The position numbers were made by a program, and so were the translations under genes. The notes beneath the pieces were generated by a model. The model saw nothing but the letters and a program-made list of their open reading frames with translations. It made no database searches and was not told the DNA's origin. Below, piece by piece: positions 24,207 through 33,804 of a stretch of 64,000 nucleotides of DNA; positions within the stretch are counted from its first letter, which is position 1, and the number at the start of each line of letters is the position of its first letter. The stretch is from Pezizomycotina sp. ARF18. Lineage: Eukaryota > Ascomycota. The stretch spans positions 349,329-413,328 of the forward strand of contig AZLU01000001.1 of NCBI GenBank assembly GCA_002224055.1. The letters are read 5' to 3'.

Positions 24207-25661
24207 ATGAGAGCAGGGATCAACGAATCTGCGGGTGGAGAACGACAAGAGCCGCTCGAGAATGAGGATGCCGGCGTGCCAGTGAGGTGTCCAGATTGTG
24301 TTAAGCTACCGCTTCTAGACGACGAACTAGAATCAGACAACGAAGATCTTGGACCGCCCGATAAAAGCTTGCAAGTCGAGGATAGCGATGCTATTGACGA
24401 AGATGAGTCGCCGCCTGCTATTACGGTCTGCTATGAAGATAAGCAAGATCTAGAAGATGAATATAACAGGAGCATGATCAATCCTGACTACCCAAGCAAC
24501 AGGGAGCCTGGAACGAAATCATGCCTGGATTACTCGACTGATGCGCTGGAGCTTCAGTCAGAAAATAAGGCGGAGGAGCAGGTCCCCTCCATGAACCCGT
24601 TTTTGCGACATTACCCCGGACCTGGGCTTCGATCGGTACTAGTAGGAAGGGGAACACAGGCACCTTGGGGATGTACGTTTATGACGCATCGAATGACAAG
24701 CCTTATATTCTAACATGTGGCCATGTCTTCTGTTCGGAGAAGGGTTATTGGAAGAGCAAGAATGACCAGGTTTCATCACCAAGCGTGCCAGACTTGAGAA
24801 CTGCGAAGGAGATGATAAACGCTTCCTTATTAAAGTATGGATCACAGGTAAAGAGCCTGTCGGAGAAAAAGGCCAGACTTCGTGGCAAAGCGCGTCGGGC
24901 GAACGGCCGCAAAGAGAACGAGAGAGCGTTAGAGGATCTTGAAAGAGTCGAAAGAGAGTTGGACCGAGTAAATATCGCGTATCAGGTGAGAGTCTTTATG
25001 AACTTTACAACTTAAGACAGCTCGTATTCTCACCATTGTTATTGCTGTCGTTGTTGTCGTTGTTATTGCTGTTTATTTTTATTGTTTTTTTTTTTTTTTT
25101 TCTTATTTGAAAGTATTTTTTTTATCTTATCTGTTCTTCTTACTTATTGGTTTTGATACGTTTAGATCTGGAAGAATCGGCAGAATATACACGTGGAGAT
25201 ATTCGCTTATCCACAGGCTATATGGCCGAGAAGTGGCGTGAAGTTCAGGTCGGCCATTGGTTCAAGAGAGAAGTAGATTGGGGTCTCAGCCCGATATCGA
25301 ACTCCCGCCGGATCGGAAAGAACGAGATCCGCATCGGTCAGAAAACCTTCCGATTTCGGACCGGCGAACTTAAAGAGCCAAAAAAAGGTATGCTACTTGT
25401 CAAGATGGGACGATCGACAGGATTGACCTTTGGCAAAGTCTCGGCCACGAAATTCATGACACTACTGTCAGGAGTGACAGACAGACGGTCAGGTCGTGGG
25501 CGGTTACATCTTTAAAAAAAGACAAACTCGATAAAATCCTTGAGAAGGCCGGCTATAAAGATCGCCGCAGCACAGATGGACGATTGCTAGTTACGCACAG
25601 AATTTGTAGCTCTGGAGATTCGGGTTCTATCTGGCTAAGTTATCCCGATCTTACCCCGTAG
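24207..25661 (+). CDS. Trypsin-like serine protease domain protein
   Basis: All three elements of a chymotrypsin-fold catalytic triad can be read. After an acidic N-terminal region (24207-24600; many Asp/Glu and a CPDC pair) comes GNTGTLGMYVYD and then YILTCGHVFCSE, with His in TxGHV. A charged, coiled-coil-like stretch (KARLRGKARRANGRKENER) follows. The intron at 24986-25165 has donor GTGAGA and acceptor TTTAG. Then come VDWGLSPI (Asp), KMGRSTGLTFGKVSATK (the GRxTGxTxGxV strand pair usual in fungal trypsin-like proteins) and RICSSGDSGSIWLSYP (Ser in GDSGS), with stop at 25659-25661. There is no signal peptide, so it is probably intracellular. Frame changes near 24655, near 25240 and near 25490. 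It is divergent from the HET gene. Confidence 0.8.
24986..25165 (+). other. Intron of the protease gene
   Basis: The donor is GTGAGA and the acceptor TTTAG; the interior is pyrimidine/T-rich with a long run of T at 25084-25101. It separates the His and Asp parts of the protease domain. Confidence 0.6.
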
Positions 25662-26014
25662 GTCTCCACATTAGGGGAAGGTTGATATTGCCATTCTGCT
25701 ACCGCTCTCCGACGTATTTAGGAGAATCAAAGTTCGCACTGGTATATCGCTCACTTGGTAACTTATCTGAAATATTTCTCTATCGGCTTTACTTTAATAT
25801 TTGGTATAATCTTGTAATTCGCTACTTCAGTATACAAATTAAGTACGATTTTTATTTCACAGGCTTCCAAAATAGTTCTCTAAATGACTAAACTATTTTC
25901 TCCTGCTCATTCAACGTGCTACTCGAAGAAATAAGTCGCTCATGGGGGTTTTGACTAAAATTGAGCTCAAAACGACTTCAGGGGCATACCAAAATTTGAA
26001 GAGCGCCAGTCATC
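25662..26014. other. Convergent intergenic region
   Basis: AT-rich 350 bases between the ends of the protease gene (plus) and the NAD(P)-binding gene (minus). No gene seen. Confidence 0.5.
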
Positions 26015-27003
26015 TCACTTGTGCACGTTCCCCGAGGAGGGAGGCGGCTTGTTGTGTTCCGCCACGCCCGCATCGGGCCCCTTCCAAAGTGCGCGAAGGA
26101 CGATACGGAACCATCCGCTACCCTTGATCTTTCCTTTCTCGGAGTCAGGGTCGTTCCTAAAACCAACAAACTTCCCAACCCATTCGTCCTTACCCGCTTC
26201 CAAGTCTTCTGCAATAAAGTCCGCCACGTCCTCCAGCTGCGTCGCGTAATCCTCACACACGCCGAGTAATACGTTGAAGAAACCTCCGATCAACGGGATG
26301 TACCTCCACCAGCGATTCTGCCAGCCGGAGCAGTCCACGCCGCGACGATGAAGCTGTGGTGGTTCGGTTCCGGCAGGACGTCTATGGTATACGAGGCCGG
26401 CGTCATCATGGCGACGCAAAGAAGCGACCAGTGGAGATCGCTTTCTGGAATGGATTGCATGTGGTCTGCGGTCTCTCGATGCTGTTCCGTTCCAAATTTG
26501 GGTAAGCTGAAAAAAACTAGTTTGTGGTTAGCATATTGTCCCGGGCTAACAAGCTGCAATGCGTTGACGACAGTGTTGTCTCAGGGAAACGGGGGGCTCA
26601 ACTAATCCTCAAAGTTGTACTGCGTCCCGGGCATTTTGAGTACTCCAAACGCGGCTAGCTGCCACGCCTTAGCGGCGTGCCTCTTTGCTTTCCGACGCGG
26701 ATGGCTGCGTCGGAGACAGATTTGGCTATCTTCACCAGGATGTGTTCATCGCGCGGCTTGACTTGATTCCTGCGGAGTTCACCAACGCGTCGCAATCGTG
26801 ATCCAACAGCGTCTTCTCAATGGCTGCAGAATCGAAGGCGTCGCCAATAACAAAGGCGATGCGCTCGAGGAGGGCGGGGGAGACGAGGGAGCGCAGCTTG
26901 GCTTCGTTTCGGACGTACACGACGACGGTGTGGCCGTGCACTAGCAATGCGGGGAGAAGGCGCGACCCAGGTTCCCTGTGCAGCCGAGGACGAGCACTTT
27001 CAT
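26015..27003 (-). CDS. NAD(P)-binding Rossmann protein (NmrA/SDR-like)
   Basis: The start at 27003 opens MKVLVLGCTGNLGR: a beta strand and GxxGxxG nucleotide-binding turn. It continues LLPALLVHGHTVVVYVRNEA, AFVIGDAFDSAAIEKTLLD and CDALVNSAG, the pattern of NAD(P)-binding domain proteins in which a distance/locus strand ends in DALVNSAG. Later blocks are AIRVGKQRGTPLR, AFGVLKMPGT, LHWSLLCVAMMTPAS and RWWRYIPLIGGFFNVLLGV, with the end at 26015. Size about 300 residues. It needs three or four frame changes (near 26955, 26650, 26570 and 26330). Substrate unknown. It is the second Rossmann protein of this type in the window, but the two do not look like close copies. Confidence 0.7.
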
Positions 27004-27696
27004 AGCGTTTGAGCTAGTCCGATAATGTGATATAAGATAAGGGTATTACTCCGGTGGTAGTAGGGCCTTATCTGCACTCGAGTTGTTGACGAAGATTGGG
27101 TATACTATATGATCCGGTTTAATAGCCAAGATGTGATACAGAAACTAGCGACGAGTGCGGTTCAATTTAAGACGTTGAGCGAGACGCGAACAAGCGTAAA
27201 GTGAGATCTAGCATGAACTGTCACAGTGTCCTCGCTAACTTCCGTACCCAGTGACAACCGCTCGGCCGGGTGGAGAACCAAGGGGTCGAAACACCGTCAC
27301 GAGGCGAGTGAGAACGTTGAAGGTGCGATGAGTTGAGTATCGATGCGCCGCGGCGGGGCGGAGATACAAGAGTTCATTCCGTGCCGCTCGGCGAAATCCG
27401 AAAGTTTGTTTTGAAACGTGTCCTCCGCGTCACAATGCTGGACGTATTTCCATCGCTTCAGTATTATTATTATTACTATGATTACGCACTTTCTATAAGG
27501 GTACAGCGATATTTATATCAGGAACATGATTAGTATTTTAAAAATCATTTCCACCTCTTCTTATCATCATCCCATCATCAACCCCACTGCTAAGACTATT
27601 CTCCTCAGGCTATCAAGTCTAACCCCGCATACGTCTCGCCCTTATTGGTTCAAAAATCCTCCCCGCTTTCGATATGTCATGAGCGACTCAGACTGA
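27004..27696. other. Intergenic region
   Basis: It holds an (ATT)n-like stretch near 27462-27480 and no recognisable gene. It lies between two minus-strand genes. Confidence 0.4.
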
Positions 27697-28278
27697 TTAA
27701 TTGGCCCTGATAGTCGCAGAAATCGTGATACCGAAGAGGACGTCCGCAATGAACCTAATAGTAAACGAAATGAGTGAGTCAGGACAAAGACGGTGGTAAT
27801 AGAATGAGCTAGAAACTTAATCAAATCCTTACATCGCGATTACGACAAACGCGTACTGCGCCCTGAGGAGACCACAGGAAACCTGCCCGTGTTCGCACTT
27901 GAATGCGCCGTACTCTGCGGTTTTGGCTCCGACAGCGGCAACGGCTGCGATCCAGAGCCCAACTAGGAGGGTGTCGAGGACCAGCGGCTGATACTGCCAG
28001 CGGCGGACTTGGAAGACCTTGTGGGTGAGCCAGTCCGAGAAGATGCTACCGACGGTGATGTTGGAGAAAGTCAGAGTCATGATGTATGCCCACCTGGAAA
28101 TTTCGGACTGGGCAGGATGGGTGTTATGATCTTTGAGCTTTCGGTCGACGGTAGCGGAAAGTCCGATTTCGATAATAGCGATGAAGAAGAGTGCGATTTG
28201 GACGGGGGTGCGGAAGCGGTGGCAGCTGTTGGAGCCCGCGGAGGAGCGGTTGCCAGTTTCAGTGTCGCGACGCTGCAT
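27697..28278 (-). CDS. MARVEL-like four-span membrane protein
   Basis: One of the few genes here with no frame problem. The start at 28278 opens MQRRDTETGNRSSAGSN; four hydrophobic spans follow: VQIALFFIAIIEIGLSA, WAYIMTLTFSNITVGSIFSD, LVLDTLLVGLWIAAVAAVGA and, after an intron, a last span with FIADVLFGITISATIRAN and stop at 27697-27699. The pattern (short N-tail, four spans, a KCEHGQVSC loop with two cysteines between spans 3 and 4, end near the membrane) is that of fungal MARVEL-domain proteins, which sit in plasma membrane or eisosome-type domains. The exact role is unknown. About 166 residues. Confidence 0.75.
27755..27832 (-). other. Intron of the MARVEL-like gene
   Basis: Donor GTAAGG, acceptor TATTAG, 78 bases. 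It splits the codon AT|G and joins VVIA to MFIADVLFG, completing the fourth membrane span. Confidence 0.8.
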
Positions 28279-30143
28279 CTTGATCGTGTGATGGGAATTG
28301 ACGAGTACCGTGTAAAGAAGATTTATTTAAGTTGGTTATCGAAAAAAATCGTTGAGTTTTCTAGCTCTGCGTGATTTGTTTGTTGAAGATGTAAAGTTTT
28401 GAAGACATTACCTGAACGACAACTATTTGGACTCTTTATATAAATCGATATTGAATGAAGGCTCGTGTCTTTTGAGTACTTCTTACTACGACGTGATTCC
28501 ACTATTCTATACTTATCCTTTGATGATTTTTCCATTTGTGATTTGAATTATCACGAGGTATACTTGATAAAGGCACGGGCGGCGCGGCGCAGTCTTTAAG
28601 GCTGTGATTCATTGAACTTGTTGCCATGAAGGAATACAGCATTACGACTTGGCGCTCCGTCATACCAAGGATACCCAACACCTTGAAGCGCGGGGGTTCA
28701 AGACGTTGTTGTTTTGGGCGCCATCGGGCGAGTTTGCTCTGCATAAATTAATCCTCGGATCCTCGGATCCTTCGAGGCGTACAAGGGAAGCGGATAAGCT
28801 GATTGGACACTTTGGCGAGCGAGTACCTCCGGAAAAGCACGCGAGATTTTCAAACAGTAGGGGGAATTGTATGGAACATTCTTGACCGAAGGTGGCATTG
28901 GCATCAGGCTCAGGATCGCCGTGGCAGTGAAATCTTCTTGCATGCAAATTTTTTCCTGAGCCAGGAAGCTCTTCCGATAAGGGCCGTTTAATCACTAGCT
29001 GCTATTGTGTCAGGAGCGCAGGCAATCGAGATCTAGCGACCCTCATTGGATGAGTTGATGGAATCCTGTAGGATGCATTATGCCCTTATTAAAGGTTAAT
29101 CCTTCAGAGAGGCAAGAGTTTGCAAGCAGTATCAAGAGATCCCACGCCGTTGCATCAAGCTTTGGACCAATACTAAAGTTGTCGATACGCTATGTAAATC
29201 TTGCGCGTACGTTCAGGAGATGGCCCCATATAGAACCTGAAAGATAGTGAAGAAGTTCTGTAGAGCACTTCAATATCAATAAGCGCTTGAATCAATGGTC
29301 ATATGAAGACTATAACCAAAAGCCGCGGCGTTTTATCATACGGTAAGGATAAGACATCAAGGGACAGCCGCGTGCAGGGCTTGACCGAGTTACTGGAATT
29401 CAGAGCGAGGGTTTTATACCATGCAAAGCTTGTACCTGGATTTTCAATGCAAAACAGCTGTCCTTGCACTGTCTGTTATCCAAACAGCACCCGCGATGAA
29501 CTCGAAGGGATAGCTTCGCCACAACGAAAACAGCAGGTGAGTAATATAATCTCGCTCAGGGGATCGTGAGATTGATGAACATCATGATGCGTCTGCACTG
29601 AGAGCAATTTCAAACGAAAGAGCTGGATATCGTTACAAGTAGTGAAGTCGTGTCCAGGATGGCTTGTATTTCTTAGCTTGATGTTTGTCGAGTCGATACC
29701 AGTTTCTGCGCCGTCCACTACACCTTTCGATCGGAGAATGGCTGCCCAATAAAAGAGATGAATGTTATGATGATAAAAAAACAGGCTCCATATCGGTCAT
29801 ATGCCGGTGTAAGATTTTCGAAGTAAATAAATACAAGTCCGAAGGATTAAGGCCATTGTAAGTAGATACAAGTTACAGCGCCGGCTTCAAGTTCATTACT
29901 TTGTCCCTATCATAAGGTAAAACCTTACTTGGTGCCCGGTCTGCAAGTATTCCTCAAGTGGTGGTTATGTAAAGGGGGCCTAAATGATTTTTTTTTCATT
30001 GATATCCTAAAATCTAGCTTATAGGTAACTAGGAATATCCTTTAATTATATTGTAAAGTGGTTATAATTATGTGAGATATAGTGGATGTCGACGACCGTA
30101 ACATACAAAGATTCCAGCATGGCTCAGCTCCTCTAATGCTGAT
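28279..30143. other. Intergenic region of 1.9 kb
   Basis: Many short frames on both strands (28502-28744, 28660-28995, 29303-29569, 29476-29718) show no motif or signal peptide. No repeats or RNA genes seen. Confidence 0.35.
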
Positions 30144-30423
30144 TTACACACAAACTGGCGAGGTGAGAGATCCGCCGCAGCCGCTCGAGCAGCAGTCACC
30201 GTCGCCCCGGCACGATGCTCCGTCCTTGCCGCAGAGCGGGTAGCAAGATCCGCGGTAGCACGTGTTCGAGCAGCAGTCTGTGTCCGACGTGCAGGTCGCC
30301 TATTGCACGAAACAAGCCGGTTTCGAAGTGTCCACGCACACCGTGGTTGATGCGTGAGGCTTGGGCTGTTAAACGACGAAGCCGAAAGGAGCAACACGTT
30401 AAAGCGTGGCGCAAGGATCGCAT
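30144..30423 (-). CDS. Cysteine-rich small secreted protein (13 Cys)
   Basis: The start at 30423 begins a short basic stretch, a hydrophobic run follows in the next frame, and then a cysteine-rich domain ends at 30144. Within the last 50 codons I read TCTSDTDCCSNTCYRGSC, PLCGKDGASCRGDGDCC and SGCGGSL: thirteen cysteines with CC pairs and C-x(3)-C, C-x(6)-C-x(5)-CC spacing, like knottin-type small secreted proteins of plant-associated fungi. About 95 residues are expected, exported to the cell exterior. It appears broken in about three places, or the assembly has errors; I cannot tell. The gene lies 300 bases from the perfect minisatellite at 30717. Not matched to a named effector. Confidence 0.55.
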
Positions 30424-30716
30424 CTTGCCTTACACGTGGGAGAAACTTCTAACGACAACGAAAAGTAGCGACTTTAAACAAAAACAAAAACGAAGGACTG
30501 GTGGTTGCATCAAGACTTGGAATCTATACCTTGTGGGATTGTGTCCTATATATACATACTAGTATTGTAGATTGAACGAAAGTCCTCGGCCACGGGGCTA
30601 GTTGAGGCGCCTCTTAAGGTTCAGTTCACCCCATTTGCCGATCCTGGACTCCGCATCCCGGCTGGGTAACTCCCGCCTTTTCTGGACTTAAAAACAACAC
30701 TAAAGCTCTTTGCTAA

Positions 30717-31077
30717 TGAGCAGTGAGCAGTGAGCAGTGAGCAGTGAGCAGTGAGCAGTGAGCAGTGAGCAGTGAGCAGTGAGCAGTGAGCAGTGAGCAG
30801 TGAGCAGTGAGCAGTGAGCAGTGAGCAGTGAGCAGTGAGCAGTGAGCAGTGAGCAGTGAGCAGTGAGCAGTGAGCAGTGAGCAGTGAGCAGTGAGCAGTG
30901 AGCAGTGAGCAGTGAGCAGTGAGCAGTGAGCAGTGAGCAGTGAGCAGTGAGCAGTGAGCAGTGAGCAGTGAGCAGTGAGCAGTGAGCAGTGAGCAGTGAG
31001 CAGTGAGCAGTGAGCAGTGAGCAGTGAGCAGTGAGCAGTGAGCAGTGAGCAGTGAGCAGTGAGCAGTGAGCAGTGAG
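30717..31077. repeat. Perfect 7-bp minisatellite (TGAGCAG)n
   Basis: The unit TGAGCAG is repeated about 51.6 times over 361 bases without one visible mismatch. On the minus strand it has no stop codon and translates as an endless LLTAHCS heptad, but this follows from the unit itself and I do not call a protein. It is unlike fungal telomere repeats (TTAGGG). Confidence 0.98.
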
Positions 31078-32219
31078 GAGCACTAGCTCAACTGCACTTA
31101 ACAGGCTAAAATTGGAGAGGTGAAAATGGACTAGTAAATCTGCCTACGGCGAGAAGATTTTGGAATGGCATATACAGGATCAAAACTAAGCCTGAGAAAT
31201 CATAGGCTGTTCATTCACTGACGAGCCGATTGGGGAGAGTGTATCTTTAAAATGATCAAAGCAAAAAAAAAAAAGATTACGATATACTCGAGACATAGCT
31301 ATATCGGGGTGCAGGCCAACCAAGGACTGCCGTGCTTACGACGCTGCTTTTTAAGCCGGTACTATTCGATCGGCTTACCAGCAGCAAAACGCCTGCTCAA
31401 CAAATTGTGGATATGATAATCTGCAAGAGGCGTCCGGGAAGGGCGGAGTTCGGCTATTGGGCCGAAACAAAAGGCTTGGTCCCAAGAATAATCAGAAGAA
31501 ATAGTGAGCTATGTGAAAGCACTGTTTTCCAAGTTGCACCAAAATTGACAATCTCGAAGAACTCTTTCAATGTATCAATGATTCTCGCCTCACACCTTCA
31601 CTGGGCCACCCTGGCTTGCTGTGTTGCTTTAGTGCGAATGGTATGAATACTTAGTGGTATACGGACCAGGATTGCACAAAGGTCGCTCTTCAATGTCTGC
31701 TTCTTGACAACTGCCCGTAGACGGAGTATCGGATTAAGATATATGGCTTAGATACATTTCTTCTTCAGATTCACGCACTTCTTTCGTTTTCCGGACTTTA
31801 GGACATCTTATTGGGCTTATGCTTGTTACATCTGTAAAGCCTTACTTAGGCAGCCTGTAGGTAATGGAAATCGGTAAATTTTTTTTTCTATCGATGGAAA
31901 AAAATAATTCGATGTCATTGTACTTAGTCCGGGGGGTTCACGACGCGGAAATCCCAGGGCAAAAACCTTTGAAGCTAACGCGATCTCAGTGACCCTGCAG
32001 AAAACAATTTCCGAATCTTTGTGCAAATTGATGTCCAACATCCCGTTGTTAGGATTGATCAGAGGCGTGTATTGGGGTTATTTTAGACTGACTCAGAATT
32101 AAATCTTTGTACCAGAGCTGGCGCTCTAACTATTTACATCGTAATGACTATCTAATGCGAAAAGACTTATCTATTCATACGCCTTAACAATGTCCAGAAA
32201 CGCCTTTAAAAGAGTTATG
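31078..32219. other. Intergenic region
   Basis: The frame 31332-31646 (plus) has no motif. No gene is called in this 1.1-kb stretch. Confidence 0.35.
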
Positions 32220-32480
32220 CTAAATTTCGATGCTAGATAGGTGAATGAATGTCCTCCCAGTCACGAACCACCTGTTGGTTTGGAAAGCTTTCCTCAGGTT
32301 CCGATAGACCGCAGGCATTGCCATCTCGTCAGACACCGCCGTGATATCCATCATGACGAAACCAGATCTCTGCCGCTGATCTGGTGTCATCTGATTGAAG
32401 CGGGGCAAGTACCGGTCGAACAATCGACCCGGTATGGTCGACGCTGGCTGTAAATCGTGTAAATCGTGAAAAGAAATCAA
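32220..32480 (-). CDS. Hypothetical coding fragment
   Basis: An open segment with coding character: PGRLFDRYLPRFNQMTPDQR, SGFVMMDITAVSDEMAMPAV and TNRWFVTGRTFIHLSSIEI before the stop at 32220. No family recognised. It may be the last exon of the secreted-protein gene that begins at 33259 on the same strand, but I cannot show the connection across 32481-32932. Confidence 0.3.
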   Translation of the reverse strand: MISFHDLHDLQPASTIPGRLFDRYLPRFNQMTPDQRQRSGFVMMDITAVSDEMAMPAVYRNLRKAFQTNRWFVTGRTFIHLSSIEI

Positions 32481-32932
32481 AGAGGTTCAAGTATCATGCG
32501 TCAGGATCTGTACCCATGCCGTCTCCAAGAATGTGAGAGGATGAGGACCAGCGACTTTTCCGAGCGGTCTGAATGATGTTCGAATAAAGCTGGAATGTGT
32601 CACTGGAATTCCCTGCGCAAGTTCTGCGAAGTATAAGTCATAGATTCCCAAAGATATAGAGGGTTTGGTGCCCGGCGGTTGATATCATTTGGTGGTTCAA
32701 CAGCTGTACGTTCGTGCGTCGTTGATGACTAGCTATTTATTCCGGGTTTGGTGGTCGGTTTGGATATAGCCTAGTATCTTGACGTTCCGCCGAGAGCTCA
32801 GCCGTGCCAGACTTTGCTTTTATTGTGTTGAGAGGCGGTTCGCGGTGGTCGGGCCGGCGCTGGGGCTAATGAGGATTGCGAAGTTAATAGAGGGATATAC
32901 GGAAGTAAGGTCCATAATGTAGGCTATATTGC

Positions 32933-33259
32933 TTAAATCGACAGCCGGGACGAAAAGGTAAGGGTATGACTTGGGTGACTGAGACCCCGTGGACGTCGAT
33001 TAGGGCCAAATTGTTGCTCTACCGCACCACCGCCGAAAGTATTCCTCAGGGACACGCAGGTTGCTCTTGTCTCCAAGGAAAGACTCAATCGACGCATCTT
33101 CCAACTTGTCCTCTGGAAGTTCGGCTGCCAACACACTTGTGCGACCTTTGGGATTGACATGACGATGACGCGGCCCGTTCTGATATAATTCTGCCCTCAC
33201 GGCGTCCAGTAAATGGACAATGCAGTAGCGGTGCTGAGAGTGAACGCGGAAAATTTCAT
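32933..33259 (-). CDS. Hypothetical secreted protein, 5' part
   Basis: The start at 33259 opens MKFSAFTLSTATALSIY, a plausible signal peptide. After one frame change it continues DAVRAELYQNGPRHRHVNP, KGRTSVLAAELPEDKLEDA and DKSNLRVPEEYFRRW, an open stretch of coding character. The downstream frame is open to 32933 or closes at 33000 depending on phase. No family recognised; no cysteine pattern. Confidence 0.35.
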
Positions 33260-33804
33260 ATTAAATATGATCTTGGAGACGTATTTAGTAACGGCCTTTG
33301 TGACTGCTGGTGGGTGAGGAACAACGCTCGTGAGATTCTAATGAGAAGTTTGTTAAAAGAAGCGGTGTTGAGATTAATATAACGGATTCCCTCAAGCTTG
33401 AAAACATCCGTGCATGCTGACTCGGGAGAAACAGGGACAATAAAAGGGGGAAGGATCTTAAGATAGCGAGAAATTGGGCGTTAAGGCGTGGTGAGGTTCT
33501 TCTATCTTGGCCGTTGGGGAATCATGAAACATCTAGCCTTACAAAGCGCCACCGGATTTGGATGGATCTCGCTCTCTAGATCTGCCCATACGGCTTTCCC
33601 TATGCGGTGATGCTGGATACCTGGATTTGAGTAGGGAACCATCTAATCTGAATGCGTCTAGAAAAGAAAGATCGACCCTGAGTTTACATCTAAGAAGCGA
33701 TAATGAGACAATCGAGGCGAGTGAACTGAACTTCGACGGCGACGCCGGTGTAACCACGCCGTAGAACTAGCCTTGCGCCCTGATCGTTGTTGGGCCACGA
33801 GGCA
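33260..33804. other. Intergenic region
   Basis: Frames at 33539-33757 (minus) and 33558-33764 (plus) shadow each other without motifs. No gene called. Confidence 0.35.

Noticed and set aside
30717-31077. CRISPR array or telomere-like array
   Set aside because: There are no spacers, the unit is 7 bases without interruption, and it is not a known telomere repeat; the organism is a fungus.
30700-31083. 127-codon open frame of LLTAHCS heptads on the minus strand
   Set aside because: It is the unavoidable translation of a stop-free 7-nt repeat; no promoter, signal or non-repeat coding part supports a protein.
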